A DNA stretch of 64,000 nt from NCBI RefSeq assembly GCF_042680885.1, contig NZ_JBHUEO010000032.1, positions 1 through 64,000 on the forward strand, in the 5' to 3' direction. The stretch's first letter is position 1; the number at the start of each line of letters is the position of its first letter. Shown piece by piece: positions 42,238-51,285 of the stretch. The notes under the pieces are model-generated. The model was given only the letters and a program-made list of their open reading frames with translations. It did not search any database and was not told the origin of the DNA. The position numbers were made by a program, and so were the translations under genes. This DNA is from Siminovitchia sediminis. GTDB taxonomy: Bacteria; Bacillota; Bacilli; Bacillales; Bacillaceae_C.

Positions 42238-42720
42238 TTGAAAACTTTTAAAACAGCGGATTTATGTGATGACCATTCGGAGCAGCTGCAAATATGCAGT
42301 ACGGTATTCCAGTCCTATGGGAAAAGGACCCGGTTTTACGGAAAAATTGAAACTGTCAAAGTACTTGAGGATAATGTACTGGTTCTTGAGGCTATAGAAT
42401 CGGTTGCACCGGGATCTGTTCTTGTCGTAGACGGTGAAGGGTCAAGGCAATGCGCTTTAATGGGTGACCGATTGGCAGGAATTGCGGCATCCAGGGGACT
42501 GTCAGGGGTGATTATCCATGGATGTGTCCGGGATAGCGGTGCGCTAGCCGTATTGGACCTAGGCATATTGGCCGTCGGAACCCACCCGTTAAAAAGCAAA
42601 AAGGAAGGTAAAGGCGAAAGAGATACCCTTCTTAACTTTGGAGGAGTCACCTGGAGACCCGGAGAATATGTGTATGCGGATCGGGATGGCGTCGTTATTT
42701 CAAAAGATCCGCTTCTTTAA
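42238..42720 (+). CDS. rraA: RraA-like protein (4-hydroxy-4-methyl-2-oxoglutarate aldolase family)
   Basis: A 160-residue protein of the RraA/HMG-aldolase family. Signatures are TADLCDDH at the N-terminus, the catalytic-site block CALMGDRLAGIAASRGLSGVIIHGCVRD, and GDRDGVV-like YADRDGVVIS at the end. Some relatives cleave 4-hydroxy-4-methyl-2-oxoglutarate or decarboxylate oxaloacetate; others, such as E. coli RraA, bind RNase E. Which role applies here is not known. The TTG start has AAAGGAGAGAGG upstream. It converges on the hydantoinase genes across a shared terminator. Confidence 0.82.
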   Translation: MKTFKTADLCDDHSEQLQICSTVFQSYGKRTRFYGKIETVKVLEDNVLVLEAIESVAPGSVLVVDGEGSRQCALMGDRLAGIAASRGLSGVIIHGCVRDSGALAVLDLGILAVGTHPLKSKKEGKGERDTLLNFGGVTWRPGEYVYADRDGVVISKDPLL

Positions 42721-42735
42721 TTTAAAAAAACATAT

Positions 42736-42772
42736 AAAAAGCAGTCCGAGACATTTAATTCGGACTGCTTTT
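42736..42772. terminator. Bidirectional terminator between rraA and hyuB
   Basis: AAAAGCAGTCCG and CGGACTGCTTTT form a 12-pair stem with A-run and T-run on the two sides, so it can serve both converging genes. Confidence 0.9.
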
Positions 42773-42792
42773 GCGGTTTACAACAACTTACT

Positions 42793-44751
42793 TTAATCCC
42801 AATACGCCAAGGCGCGCTTTTTCATCGCTTCCCTGTTTTGTTCTGTTGTTTTTGGGAGGTATTCTCCTGTTTGCTGGTCAATGATAATGCCGTAGCGGCG
42901 GATCAGATCCAGCAGATCTACTTCGCCATTCTGATATTTTTCCATGACATTCTCCGGGTCTTCCTCCAGCCATTTTTTACGGTTCAGTCTGATGTATTCA
43001 CGAGCTGTTGCTGTTGCTTCTTCATCAATTTCAAACAGATCAATTTCACGGTCAATTTCCCTGATGACAACGCCATAGTCTTTTTCCGCCCGTTCAATGG
43101 ACACATACTCATCAATGACATCTTCAAGGACGGCTTTCGGTTCTCTTTTAAGAGGATCACCCAGACCGCCGCCTCCTGCAGAAGGACGTGTGAAATAATC
43201 ATTTTTTCCTACTTTAACGTTTGAGAATATGGTTCCGAGGAATTCCGTCTCTTCCCCGTCCCTTTGCAGTTTCACCCCATGTGGTGTGGAAGGAAGACCT
43301 CCAAAAATACCCCATGTCACTGAACGCGACCTGTCACAGCAGTAGGACATTACTGCATCATGGGCTTCTGTAAGAATACCGCCTTTTTCTACCCCGCATC
43401 CTCCGCGGTATTGCCCTGGACCGCCTGAATCTGTTACAATTTCATGCTTTGTAGTAACAACTGGTGTGAGCCTTTCCTGCCCTTCACAAGGCTGGATGCT
43501 GAGCCCCACTCCAAACACAGGAGAAGTTGCATTGGCTCCATCTTTTATACTGCGGCCTCCATGTCCGCCTGCCATCCAGTCATACCACATGAAGTAATTA
43601 TGATAACCTTCACGTTTGTCGTCTCCTCCAATGAGCAAATACTCCAAGTTGAAAGAGCAGGCCAATGCCCGATCCGGCATAATGTTGGACCATAACTCAA
43701 AACAGGCGTTCATAATTTTTTCATAAGCCCCTGAGCAGAATCCTGTTACAGCCACCGGCCATGGAGCATTGACGACTGAATCTTCTGGAAGCTTGACGTG
43801 AACAACCCGGTAGAATCCGGAGTTTAAAGGAATATCAGGGAAGAATGTTTTTGTTCCGGCATAGGCTGCGGACAAAGATGAACCAAAAGCAGAGTTCAAG
43901 AAGCAGCCAATATATTTATGGGAACCGGACAAGTCATAGAATATCTCGTCATCCTTAATCGTCAACTTCACCTGAATCGGGATCAGACCGTCACCAAGTT
44001 CCGGGTCCATGTCAATATAGTCTGTTGTTTCCCAGACCCCGTCAGGAAGCTCTTTTACTCTTGCTCTTGTAAGGCGTTCTACATAGTTTTGAACCTCTTT
44101 AAATGCAGTTAATACTGTATCCAGGCCGTATTTTTCAATAAAGGCAATCAACTGTCTTTCACCGGTTTTTGTTGCTTCAGCTTGTGAGCGGAGGTCCCCA
44201 AGACGCTCTTCAGGAATCCGCATATTGGACACCAGGAGATTTGCCACGTCTTCCATGTACTCGCCTTTGCTCCAAATCCGCAGCGGAGGAATCCGCATTC
44301 CTTCTCCATAATGCGTTTTGGCATTCACATCGAACGAACCTGGTGTGGAACCACCCATGTCGGCCCAGTGCCCATTCACTTGCATGAATGATATCAATTT
44401 ACCGCCATAAAAGACCGGGCGGATAATCCGCGTGTCATTAAAGTGGGTCCCACCGCGATATGGGTCGTTAACGATAAATACATCTCCTGGATGGATATCG
44501 TCTCCAAAGTCTTCAATGACGGCTTTTGCTGTCAGATGAAGTGTACCGACATGCACTGATATATCTTGCGTTCCCTGCATGATGGTATTTCCCTCTGCAT
44601 CGCAAAGCGCAGAACTGAAGTCACGGTTATAAATAACGAAAGAATAGCATGTTCGTAATACTTGCTCTGACATTTGGTCAACGAGGTTCACAAATCCATT
44701 TTTCAGGACTTCAAATGTAACCGGGTCTAATTTAGTAGTAACTGTAGACAT
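42793..44751 (-). CDS. Hydantoinase/oxoprolinase B subunit (HyuB)
   Basis: A 652-residue protein of the HyuB family, which with HyuA forms ATP-dependent enzymes that open cyclic amides (N-methylhydantoin, 5-oxoproline, caprolactam or valerolactam types) or carboxylate acetone. Typical segments are LDPVTFEVLKNGFVNLVDQM at the start, NDPYRGGTHFNDTRIIRPVF, NLEYLLIGGDDKREGYHNYF and GGPGQYRGGCGVE. The site GGGGAGAG precedes the ATG. It follows HyuA by 37 bp and is the last gene before the terminator shared with rraA. Confidence 0.9.
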   Translation of the reverse strand: MSTVTTKLDPVTFEVLKNGFVNLVDQMSEQVLRTCYSFVIYNRDFSSALCDAEGNTIMQGTQDISVHVGTLHLTAKAVIEDFGDDIHPGDVFIVNDPYRGGTHFNDTRIIRPVFYGGKLISFMQVNGHWADMGGSTPGSFDVNAKTHYGEGMRIPPLRIWSKGEYMEDVANLLVSNMRIPEERLGDLRSQAEATKTGERQLIAFIEKYGLDTVLTAFKEVQNYVERLTRARVKELPDGVWETTDYIDMDPELGDGLIPIQVKLTIKDDEIFYDLSGSHKYIGCFLNSAFGSSLSAAYAGTKTFFPDIPLNSGFYRVVHVKLPEDSVVNAPWPVAVTGFCSGAYEKIMNACFELWSNIMPDRALACSFNLEYLLIGGDDKREGYHNYFMWYDWMAGGHGGRSIKDGANATSPVFGVGLSIQPCEGQERLTPVVTTKHEIVTDSGGPGQYRGGCGVEKGGILTEAHDAVMSYCCDRSRSVTWGIFGGLPSTPHGVKLQRDGEETEFLGTIFSNVKVGKNDYFTRPSAGGGGLGDPLKREPKAVLEDVIDEYVSIERAEKDYGVVIREIDREIDLFEIDEEATATAREYIRLNRKKWLEEDPENVMEKYQNGEVDLLDLIRRYGIIIDQQTGEYLPKTTEQNREAMKKRALAYWD

Positions 44752-44788
44752 CGTCTCTCCCCTTTTCTTCGTTTTTCAGATGGCATGA

Positions 44789-46837
44789 TTATTTACGGTT
44801 CATGATTATATTGCGATATTCATCAATTTTGACAGTATAGTCAGTCGGCACAACAATGGTGGAATCCAGCTGTTCTATAATGGCAGGGCCGCTGAATTCT
44901 GATAAAACAGGAATTTTTGTACGATCATAAATCGTTGATTCAACCATTCCGCCTGCTTCTTCAAAATAAACGCTGCGCGTTTCTTTTATTGCTTCTTCCA
45001 GCGTGCCTTTCGGCTCTTCTTTCGCAAAGACAGGCTTATTAACCGCTCCAATGGCTTCCACGCGCAAACCGTAAATTTCTACACCTGTGTTTCTGTCAGC
45101 AAAGGCGAACTCACGCTCATGCTCCTGATGAAACCTTTCGATCGCTTCATCCAATGACATAATAGGCCGGTCAATTGTGACAGATAACGTTCTCCACTGC
45201 CCGACATAACGCATGTCAATATAGCGGATTAAATGCATTTGCTCTTCTTCAATTCCTTCTTCATCCAAAAGCTTGGTCGCTTCTCTTTCCATCTCAATAA
45301 ATTCTCTTTCCAGGTCCTCTTTCGTTACCTCGTTTGTATTGGCAACGAATGTTTTTGAAATGTCGTGTCGCACGTCCACAAGCAGACATCCCATTGCCGC
45401 TGCAACACCCGGGTGAGCCGGAACGATGACAGTAGGAATTTCCATTTCTCTTGCAAGGTCCGCGCCGTGCAGTGCCCCGGCTCCGCCGAATGCGACCAGT
45501 GCAAAATCACGCGGGTCATAGCCTCGCCGTACAGAAATTAAGTTTAATGCATCTACCATATTAGCGTTAGCCACTTGAATCATCGCATTTGCAGCGCCAT
45601 GGGCATCGTATCCCAAAGGCTTGGCTACACGCTCTTCAATTGCTTTTACCGCAAGATCCTTGTCCAGTTCCATTTGCCCGTCAATCAGCTTCGTATTCAA
45701 ACGGCCCAGGACAAGGTTGGCATCTGTATTGGTCGGCTCCTTACCGCCTTGTCCATAACAGGCAGGCCCCGGATCTGCCCCTGCGCTATGGGGTCCGTTT
45801 CGCAAGGAACCTCCGTCATCAATCCAGGAAATACTTCCACCCCCTGCACCAATAGTTAAAATCTCGATACTTGGAAAACCAATGGGGTAGCCATACTCAA
45901 TATACCAGTCTTTAGTAATCCGCAATTCGTTGTCATACATCAACGAGATATCCGTACTTGTTCCGCCCATATCCAAGCCAATGGCGTTCTTAAATCCGCA
46001 TAGATTAGCAATATGCTTGCTCGCAATTGCGCCGGCGGCAATTCCTGAGCTTGCCAGTCTCGCAGCATATTTAGGAACCGTCTGGGAGGTCATAACTCCT
46101 CCTCCTGAATGAAGGACGATAATATCACCATCATAGCCCAATTCCTTCATGTTGCCTTCCAGTGTATGAATATACTTGCTCACAGTAGGTCCAAGGACAG
46201 CGTTTACAATAGTTGTACTCATCCGCTCATGCTCGAAAATTTCAGGCAAAGTATCGGAAGATGTACAAATATAAGCTTCAGGCAGTTCTTCCTGTAAAAT
46301 TTCCTTTGTCTTTTGCTCATTTTCTGCATTTACATAGGCATTAATAAAACAAATGGCGATGGCTTCAACTTGTCTTCGTTTCAAGATTCCGGCAAGTTCC
46401 CGAACCTCATCTTCATTGACTTCTTTCAACATTTCTCCGTCGTATCCGACACGCTCATCCACTTCAAACCGGTCTCTTCGTTTGATATAAGGTTCCGCCA
46501 CATCACTGTAAGCATCCCACAGATCCAGCTTTGTCCCGCGTCGGATTTCCGGTACATCACGGAATCCTTTTGTGGTCACAAGAGCAGCTTTTGGAAGCTT
46601 TCGTTCAATTAACGCATTGGTTCCTACAGTGGTCCCGTGTGAGAACATTTTTATCTTATCCCCGGTTAATTCAGCTTTCAGTATCCCATTCATAATCCCT
46701 TTTTCCGGGTTGGAAGGGGTAGAGGATGTTTTGGTTACAAACATTTCTCCCGTTTTTTCATCATACACAAACACATCGGTAAATGTCCCGCCAACGTCAA
46801 CTGCAACATGGTAGCCTGTCTTCGTCAAATTACTCAT
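44789..46837 (-). CDS. Hydantoinase/oxoprolinase A subunit (HyuA)
   Basis: A 682-residue ATPase subunit of the ASKHA (actin-like) type. It has an N-terminal Hydant_A_N domain VAVDVGGTFTDVFVYDEKTG, a central domain with AIGLDMGGTSTDISLM and ILTIGAGGGSISWID, and VAFGGAGALHGADLAREMEI near the start of the C-terminal part. The site ACGGAGG precedes the ATG. It lies 220 bp downstream of pxpC and 37 bp upstream of hyuB, and it is probably part of the operon led by the second sigma-54 activator. Activity is ATP-dependent ring opening of a lactam or hydantoin; substrate unknown. Confidence 0.9.
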   Translation of the reverse strand: MSNLTKTGYHVAVDVGGTFTDVFVYDEKTGEMFVTKTSSTPSNPEKGIMNGILKAELTGDKIKMFSHGTTVGTNALIERKLPKAALVTTKGFRDVPEIRRGTKLDLWDAYSDVAEPYIKRRDRFEVDERVGYDGEMLKEVNEDEVRELAGILKRRQVEAIAICFINAYVNAENEQKTKEILQEELPEAYICTSSDTLPEIFEHERMSTTIVNAVLGPTVSKYIHTLEGNMKELGYDGDIIVLHSGGGVMTSQTVPKYAARLASSGIAAGAIASKHIANLCGFKNAIGLDMGGTSTDISLMYDNELRITKDWYIEYGYPIGFPSIEILTIGAGGGSISWIDDGGSLRNGPHSAGADPGPACYGQGGKEPTNTDANLVLGRLNTKLIDGQMELDKDLAVKAIEERVAKPLGYDAHGAANAMIQVANANMVDALNLISVRRGYDPRDFALVAFGGAGALHGADLAREMEIPTVIVPAHPGVAAAMGCLLVDVRHDISKTFVANTNEVTKEDLEREFIEMEREATKLLDEEGIEEEQMHLIRYIDMRYVGQWRTLSVTIDRPIMSLDEAIERFHQEHEREFAFADRNTGVEIYGLRVEAIGAVNKPVFAKEEPKGTLEEAIKETRSVYFEEAGGMVESTIYDRTKIPVLSEFSGPAIIEQLDSTIVVPTDYTVKIDEYRNIIMNRK

Positions 46838-47057
46838 ATTTTCGCCTCCGTATTAATCATATTTTTAAACTTGGTGTAAAAATCAAGATGTACTCTTCCC
46901 TTACGAATGCATCACCACCTTAAAGGTTTTTACTTTTGATAAATTCAGCGCCCGGTCCCGTCAGGATGAAGCCAATCACAGACTAAGACAAAAGACGCTT
47001 CTTCTTCAACAGCTTTATGCTTGCGGAGCAAGGTGTTTACGCTTTTCTTTTTCTACC

Positions 47058-48029
47058 TCAAATACTTTCTGCAATCCGATCTATTAATCTTTCTTTTTCA
47101 CGTCTGATTGAAATTGCCTGATCAACAGTGATCGCCTGAAATCTTACTTTTGACATCGGTCTCATTTGTGCCAGTTTGCTTAAATCCGACCAAATGACTG
47201 TTCCGATTGTTACAAAACCCCCCCCGCCTGTTCCATCGGTTAATAAAATAATGACTTCTTCCTCATTCGGTACGATTACTGCACCGATAGGATAAGGGAT
47301 ATCCACAATATTACCGGGCATTCCTCCCGAACCAAACGGCGGTTTTTTGTCCGAGTAACTGATATGTCCGCCTCGGACTCTGCATCCTGTCCTGTTGGAT
47401 TGAGGCTGAATCGACCAGTGACTGTTCAAAAAAGAAACAAGTCCTTCATCACGTATCAGATCACAGGTAATGCCTAAAACCACATGGACCGTTTCAGTTT
47501 TACCAAACTCGGGGATTGCTTCAGGGTTCAATTCTTTCCCAACATATTGCACAGCTCCAGGCAGAGGTTCTGAAAGAGCAATTTGATCTCCGGCCAACAA
47601 GAGTCTCCCGGTGATTCCCGGAAACGCGCTGTTTAGGCATGTCGATTTGCTTCCCAGCAATTCAGGAACGTCGAATCCTCCCGAAACACAGAGATAGCTG
47701 AATAACCCCTTCTTTATGTGGCCTATTTCAAGCAGATCGCCTTTTTGAACCTCAAACACTTTCCACATTGGCTGTTTGCGGCCATTCAATAATACTTCGG
47801 CAGGTGCACCTGTGACGATGGCTGTTGTTTTTTTATGAAATTCAATAACTGCCCCTTTCACCATCATTTCCAATGCTGCAAGCCCCCGTGGATTGCCCAG
47901 CAAAAGATTGCCAAACATAAAAGAGAATTTATCGGCAGCACCGGCAGGCGGTACTCCCTGATGATAATAACCTGTCCTTCCCATATCCTGAATCGTTGTG
48001 CGAATCCCCGGCTGCAACAACTCAATCAT
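47058..48029 (-). CDS. pxpC: PxpC/KipA-type 5-oxoprolinase subunit
   Basis: A 323-residue protein of the KipA/PxpC (AHS2) family. It begins IELLQPGIRTTIQDMGRTGY, then VPPAGAADKFSFMFGNLLLGN, the family hallmark, and RTGCRVRGGHISY and GGPPFG-like PPFGSGGMP later. PxpC acts with PxpB, and usually PxpA, to hydrolyse 5-oxoproline with ATP. Its ATG overlaps the pxpB stop, so they are translationally coupled. No PxpA (LamB/YcsF) gene is in the window; HyuA/HyuB downstream could supply an alternative partner. Confidence 0.87.
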   Translation of the reverse strand: MIELLQPGIRTTIQDMGRTGYYHQGVPPAGAADKFSFMFGNLLLGNPRGLAALEMMVKGAVIEFHKKTTAIVTGAPAEVLLNGRKQPMWKVFEVQKGDLLEIGHIKKGLFSYLCVSGGFDVPELLGSKSTCLNSAFPGITGRLLLAGDQIALSEPLPGAVQYVGKELNPEAIPEFGKTETVHVVLGITCDLIRDEGLVSFLNSHWSIQPQSNRTGCRVRGGHISYSDKKPPFGSGGMPGNIVDIPYPIGAVIVPNEEEVIILLTDGTGGGGFVTIGTVIWSDLSKLAQMRPMSKVRFQAITVDQAISIRREKERLIDRIAESI

Positions 48030-48916
48030 CGATTAAACTCCTCTTTAATCTGTGTGATGTAGTCCGTCGTAAGCTCGGCATATTTTGCTGCAGAAAAAGA
48101 AAGGGACTGCATTTTATATTCATATGTTCCATTCAGTACCTCTTCACGAATGTTTTGATACTCCGCTTTAGAGATCGGCCTGTATTTCCATAAATCTCCC
48201 GGGCGAGCCAGAAAATAGCTGTCCTTGAAAGGTTCCAGCCTTTGATAGACATCATAGACGGGTACAGCGGATCTACCGATTAATTGATAGCTTCCTGTGG
48301 AAACAGACGGATATACAACAGTAAACATTCCTCCAAGACTGAGTGCCCTCTCAGGGGTATAGGGCCTGGGGCTTCGGTATTTCGGGATCTCCAACATCTC
48401 GCTTTTTGGGACATCCAACGGATAACACCAGGCTGTACCGGGTTTAAAACCGATTGCTGTGATTAAATAAAGCGGTTCAGAATGATAACGTATCAATTCT
48501 TCTTTACTTTTAAAGCCGGCCAGTCTCATGACATAGTCAAAATCGGACCCTTCACTTTCCCCATGGTGGTCAGCGTACCGGCCAGAGATTTTTCTAGTTT
48601 CTTCGTCATCGTATAAAACAGGGATTTCAATAATACGGCCTTCGATATCCAAGCTGTCTTCCTCATTTTTCGTCCTGTCCACATCTCTCAGGTAGTCCAG
48701 CAGATGATGCGGAGAAATAACAGTAGGATCATATCTTACAAGATAAGACGTGTTGTTTGGATAAATTTCAGTAATCCCCGGGATGTTCCTCTTTCTCAGT
48801 TCTTTTGTAATGGATAGAGCCTTTAAAGTACTCTCTATCTTCATTTCCCGGGAAATTTCGCCATAAATATATTCGTCTCCGCAAAAATCAAATCTGGTTT
48901 CAGAAAAGAAGATCAT
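48026..48916 (-). CDS. pxpB: PxpB/KipI-type 5-oxoprolinase subunit
   Basis: A protein of about 296 residues of the KipI/PxpB (AHS1) family. It has IPVLYDDEE, RYHSEPLYLITAIGFKPGTAWCYPLDV with the family FxPGxxY-like block, and the end-domain RSPRPYTPERALSLGGMFTVVYP with TGSYQLIGRSAVPVYD. It is longer than B. subtilis KipI (about 240). Start MIFFSETRFDF has GGGAGGTG upstream and overlaps the end of the regulator gene by 17 bases. It is paired with pxpC downstream. Confidence 0.85.
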   Translation of the reverse strand: MIFFSETRFDFCGDEYIYGEISREMKIESTLKALSITKELRKRNIPGITEIYPNNTSYLVRYDPTVISPHHLLDYLRDVDRTKNEEDSLDIEGRIIEIPVLYDDEETRKISGRYADHHGESEGSDFDYVMRLAGFKSKEELIRYHSEPLYLITAIGFKPGTAWCYPLDVPKSEMLEIPKYRSPRPYTPERALSLGGMFTVVYPSVSTGSYQLIGRSAVPVYDVYQRLEPFKDSYFLARPGDLWKYRPISKAEYQNIREEVLNGTYEYKMQSLSFSAAKYAELTTDYITQIKEEFNR

Positions 48917-50951
48917 GGTGCCCACCTCCCGGATGCTGTTCTTCATTAAACCTTTTCATTCTCCTGCTGACGGTGGATATACTGACTTCAAGTGCTCTTG
49001 CAGCTTCGGTGGCAGTTCCATATTTTTGCACCGCCAGCTCAATTAGCTGCTTTTCTGCCTCTTCTACGGCTTTTTTTAAAGGAATAATCCCTTTTATCGT
49101 TAAAAACCCCTGTTCCCTTGAATCCGTCTCCCATAACACCCGGTAGGCATCCTTTTCCGAAATCTCTTTACCTTTCGATACGACTATTAATCTTTCGATG
49201 ACATTCCGCAGTTCCCTTATATTCCCCGGCCATTGATAACTTTCCAAAACACTTAAAGCCTCAGTCGATATTTTCTTTTCGTAGCCATTTCTTTCATTCA
49301 ACTCTTCCAAAAAATTAATCGCCAAAGGGCCAATATCATCTTTTCTGTCGCGCAAAGGCGGAATTTGTATAGGTACCACATGGAGCCTGTAATATAAATC
49401 TTCACGGAATTCATTTTGCTGTACCATTTGCCGCAAGTTTTTATTTGTTGCAGCTATAACCCTGACATTAATGGGGATTGGAACAGCTGAACCAACCCGG
49501 ATCACTTCTCTTTCCTGTAAAACACGGAGCAGTTTTACCTGCATGGCATAGGGCAGCTCTGACACTTCATCAAGAAAAACGGTTCCGCGATGACCTTGTT
49601 CGAAGAGACCGATCCTCTTGCTGTCAGCACCGGTGAAAGCTCCTTTTTCATGACCAAATAATTCGCTTTCAATGAGGTTTTCGGGAATTGCCCCGCAATT
49701 AATCGCAACGAACCCTGCCGATGAACGGCCGCTCAGCTCATGAATTCTCCTGGCAATGACTTCTTTTCCGACACCGGATTCGCCGGTAATTAATACATTA
49801 GATTCAAGCGGTGCCACAGATTTTATTTCTTCCATAAGGCTGGCCATTTTAACCGAGCGATAAATGACCGGTTCATTCTGAGACTGTTCAGCGGATGAGC
49901 TCACGTAATTTTCCTCCGCTGATACATCCTTGGACAGAACAATGACCCTCTTAATTTTCCCGTTTTCTCTTACTGGTGTAGCCGTGGACAGTACTGTGCC
50001 GTTTCTTCCTTTTTGTGTCAGCATCACCCTGTTGTTCCGCTCCATGCAGATGGCAATGATATTGGGTTTGAAGACACCTTTTTTTTCCAGCTCCGCAGCA
50101 CTCTTCCCTACTAATTCACTGCGTGCCATTTCTCCCCAGAAGTTAGTAAAATAGGCTCCTGCAATTCTTGTAATTCTTCCCTTCCCATCGGCAACCAAAA
50201 TCTGCTCATTGGAGAGTGAGTAAATGGCCTGAAGATCTTCATTCATTTCCCTTACAAAGTCAATTTCATGGACAGCTTCCTCCAGCTGATCTTTCAAATA
50301 GAAGTTATGAATGATTCCAGTCACTTTGCCATTTTCATATATCGGAGAGAATTGCCCTGATATGACTTTGAAGTTAAACGTATTTTCAATGCCAAACCAT
50401 TTTTGCCCTTGGAGCACTTCCTCAAAAGATGTATCCATGCGGATCAACTTTCGGTAATCGCGGCCTTGGATCAGCCGTTTTTCCATTCCAAGAATCTGCT
50501 CTGCCTTTTCGTTCATAAACAGGACATGAAAAGACGGATCCAGGGTAACAATGCCCATCTCCGCATTGTTCAATGCATCATTAAAGGCTTTTAATTGAAG
50601 CTCATTCAAATAAGCATCGAGGCAATCCATGAACAGATATCCGGACGGCTGACTCGATGAGTCAGCTCCAACGACAATGGAGCAGTTGTGAATATGCTTG
50701 GCCGTTTCTTCTTCCCTGACAAACAGAAAATCTTTTCTCGGAATGATTCTGCTTTCCATTCCGCCCTTGGTCCCCATCGTTTGTTCCAGCAATGAAGAAT
50801 CCGTAACATAACCTATAATCTTCTTGTCTGTTAAAACAAAACCAACATCTGTTTCCTTTTCTTTCAGAAGTGCAAAAACTTCTCTCACCGTCATAGTAGA
50901 ATGGACGAAAAGCCTGATTGGCTGCAGTATACTTTTCCAATCCCAATGCAT
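48900..50951 (-). CDS. Sigma-54-dependent transcription activator (CBS-PAS-PAS-AAA+-HTH)
   Basis: A 683-residue enhancer-binding protein of the PrpR/RocR-like class in Firmicutes. Residues 1-110 look like a CBS pair, followed by two PAS domains (about 120-230 and 240-350) and an AAA+ domain with Walker A GESGVGKE, GAFTGA loop in HEKGAFTGAD, Walker B GTVFLDEVSELP, and a C-terminal Fis-type HTH (ATEAARALEVSISTVSRRMK). Its own start lies 50 bases below a -24/-12 promoter. The pxpB start overlaps its stop, so it leads the pxpBC-hyuAB operon and probably autoactivates it. Confidence 0.92.
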   Translation of the reverse strand: MHWDWKSILQPIRLFVHSTMTVREVFALLKEKETDVGFVLTDKKIIGYVTDSSLLEQTMGTKGGMESRIIPRKDFLFVREEETAKHIHNCSIVVGADSSSQPSGYLFMDCLDAYLNELQLKAFNDALNNAEMGIVTLDPSFHVLFMNEKAEQILGMEKRLIQGRDYRKLIRMDTSFEEVLQGQKWFGIENTFNFKVISGQFSPIYENGKVTGIIHNFYLKDQLEEAVHEIDFVREMNEDLQAIYSLSNEQILVADGKGRITRIAGAYFTNFWGEMARSELVGKSAAELEKKGVFKPNIIAICMERNNRVMLTQKGRNGTVLSTATPVRENGKIKRVIVLSKDVSAEENYVSSSAEQSQNEPVIYRSVKMASLMEEIKSVAPLESNVLITGESGVGKEVIARRIHELSGRSSAGFVAINCGAIPENLIESELFGHEKGAFTGADSKRIGLFEQGHRGTVFLDEVSELPYAMQVKLLRVLQEREVIRVGSAVPIPINVRVIAATNKNLRQMVQQNEFREDLYYRLHVVPIQIPPLRDRKDDIGPLAINFLEELNERNGYEKKISTEALSVLESYQWPGNIRELRNVIERLIVVSKGKEISEKDAYRVLWETDSREQGFLTIKGIIPLKKAVEEAEKQLIELAVQKYGTATEAARALEVSISTVSRRMKRFNEEQHPGGGHHDLLF

Positions 50952-51002
50952 ATTGGTTCCTCCGATTCTTATTCATTGTGACGGCATGCTATTTTTCATT
51001 AT

Positions 51003-51019
51003 TGCAAGATGCATGCCAA
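51003..51019 (-). promoter_or_regulatory. Sigma-54 (-24/-12) promoter of the second activator operon
   Basis: On the minus strand TTGGCATGCATCTTGCA has GG and GC ten bases apart and intact TTGGCA/TTGCA elements. It lies about 50 bases upstream of the activator start. Confidence 0.87.
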
Positions 51020-51092
51020 TTCTTTAAAAGTATAACTTTCCTGATCAAGACAACGTTTTCAAAAGGGGAAAAAGAAATTGTCCTATTCCTTA

Positions 51093-51129
51093 TTTTGCAT
51101 TTCTGAAAACCATTTTGCAATATTGAAAA
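51093..51129. promoter_or_regulatory. Paired activator sites above the second sigma-54 promoter
   Basis: TTTTGCATTTCTGAAAA (51093-51109) and TTTTGCAATATTGAAAA (51113-51129) share TTTTGCA-N4-TGAAAA, with a spacing of 20 bp, two helical turns. They lie 75-110 bp upstream of the -24 element. They differ from the palindromes at the first promoter, so the two activators probably recognise different sites. Confidence 0.6.
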
Positions 51130-51237
51130 GAACATAGCCGACTTTATGGATGTCGTTCCTGAGCGTAATGTCCGTGGTTGGCACCCACCCACCATACAAC
51201 CCATAAAAACGAAAAATGTATAACTTTCACCCCATAC

Positions 51238-51273
51238 AAAAATCCTCCGCCCACCTATAAGTGGACAGAGGAT
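51238..51273 (-). terminator. Terminator after the TRAP transporter genes
   Basis: On the minus strand ATCCTCTGTCCAC and GTGGGCGGAGGAT pair fully with two G-T wobbles, followed by TTTTTG, 13 bases past the TRAP permease stop. Confidence 0.85.
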
Positions 51274-51285
51274 GAACATTGATCC

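Noticed and set aside
46838..47057. Small gene between hyuA and pxpC
   Set aside because: A minus-strand frame of about 28 codons (LLRKHKAVEEEASFVLVCDW) exists, but it has only a TTG start without a clear ribosome binding site and resembles nothing I know.
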